NCBI RefSeq assembly: GCF_024662235.1
Contig: NZ_CP096276.1
Span: forward strand, 62,001-126,000
Length of the DNA stretch: 64,000 nucleotides
Direction of reading: 5' to 3'
Source of the DNA: Pimelobacter simplex
GTDB lineage: Bacteria > Actinomycetota > Actinomycetes > Propionibacteriales > Nocardioidaceae
In this document: positions 62,716 to 64,000 of the stretch, one piece after another
Position numbering within the stretch: position 1 is the stretch's first letter
Layout: every line of letters starts with the position of its first letter
Made by a program: the position numbers and the translations under genes
The notes under the pieces: model-generated
Told to the model about the DNA's origin: nothing
What the model saw: only the letters and a program-made list of their open reading frames with translations
Databases searched by the model: none

Positions 62716-62810
62716 CATGTAACTACGTGTTACGTCGCAAAAAGCGGCGCAACAACGCCCGGGAAGCAGCAACAGCACCCAGGTAGAGCGACGTAACACG
62801 TAGTTACATG
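62716..62810. repeat. perfect 23-bp inverted repeat between convergent genes
   Basis: Arms 62716-62738 and 62788-62810 are exact reverse complements around a 49-bp centre. Each arm contains GTAACTACGTGTTAC, itself a GTAAC/GTTAC palindrome. The element starts 2 bp after the ATPase stop and ends 11 bp before the stop of the convergent acyl-CoA synthetase. Confidence 0.9.
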
Positions 62811-62821
62811 GGGCTCGTCAG

Positions 62822-64000
<1,179 letters not shown>

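Noticed and set aside
62716..62810. Insertion sequence
   Set aside because: The terminal repeats are suggestive, but there is no transposase and no direct target duplication, so I list it only as an inverted repeat.

Overview
The window reads as chromosomal DNA of a high-GC, monoderm actinobacterium, most likely Nocardioidaceae (Nocardioides-like). The grounds are the very GC-rich codon use with frequent GTG starts, actinobacterial families (DUF3027, DUF2530, DUF4190, DUF4245, DUF5302, DUF4032, choice-of-anchor P), lipoproteins with monoderm lipoboxes, and many genes whose start codon lies 6-7 nt after a TANNNT -10 box (leaderless transcription). I saw no rRNA, tRNA, CRISPR array, phage gene or transposase. 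Coding is dense and most genes are ordinary core or accessory metabolism.

Layout. 1-6.4 kb: a truncated MFS exporter, DUF3027, a methyltransferase/DUF2530 pair, a MarR regulator with its MFS efflux pump (apparent ACG start), and an NCS2 purine permease. 6.4-11 kb: the str operon rpsL-rpsG-fusA-tuf with promoter and terminator. 11-15.2 kb: DUF4190-trmB, a PIN-PhoH protein, a secreted transglycosylase-like protein and a GlsB membrane protein. 15.2-21.4 kb: two unrelated fumarases (class II fumC and class I Fe-S) flank a GntR/DUF1648 pair, followed by a secreted choice-of-anchor P protein with an internal duplication. 21.6-28.4 kb: a flavoprotein, then a TPP riboswitch controlling thiE-thiO-thiS-thiG-thiE2-thiD-thiC, in which thiO is frameshifted and shortened. 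28.3-40 kb: YdeI-like protein, asparaginase, DUF4032, an LpqY-SugABC-type sugar importer, two alpha/beta hydrolases, DUF981/TetR and glpX.

40.1-49.6 kb is the most unusual region: twelve co-directional, mostly overlapping minus-strand genes for molybdate/tungstate handling. One part is a conventional HTH-TOBE regulator with modABC. The other is an eight-gene operon of a TupA-like binding protein with added C-terminal Ig-like domains, a PKD-type membrane-anchored surface protein (apparent CTG start), an ExbB/TolQ-type proton channel, a DUF2149 protein that looks like the ExbD/TolR partner, the TupB permease, the TupC ATPase, a second HTH-TOBE regulator and a lipoprotein. The operon order suggests a proton-motive-force-driven module working with an oxyanion ABC importer in a cell without an outer membrane. 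This is the best candidate for an undescribed system here.

49.7-64 kb: DUF4245, xseB-xseA divergent from a PfkB kinase over a 22-bp intergenic region built on one palindromic double -10 box, an excalibur lipoprotein, truA with a coupled methyltransferase, a SIMPL protein, an ABC-F ATPase, a double GNAT protein, DUF5302, an HtrA-like protease, a TauABC/SsuABC-type importer, a perfect 23-bp inverted repeat between convergent genes, and a truncated acyl-CoA synthetase.
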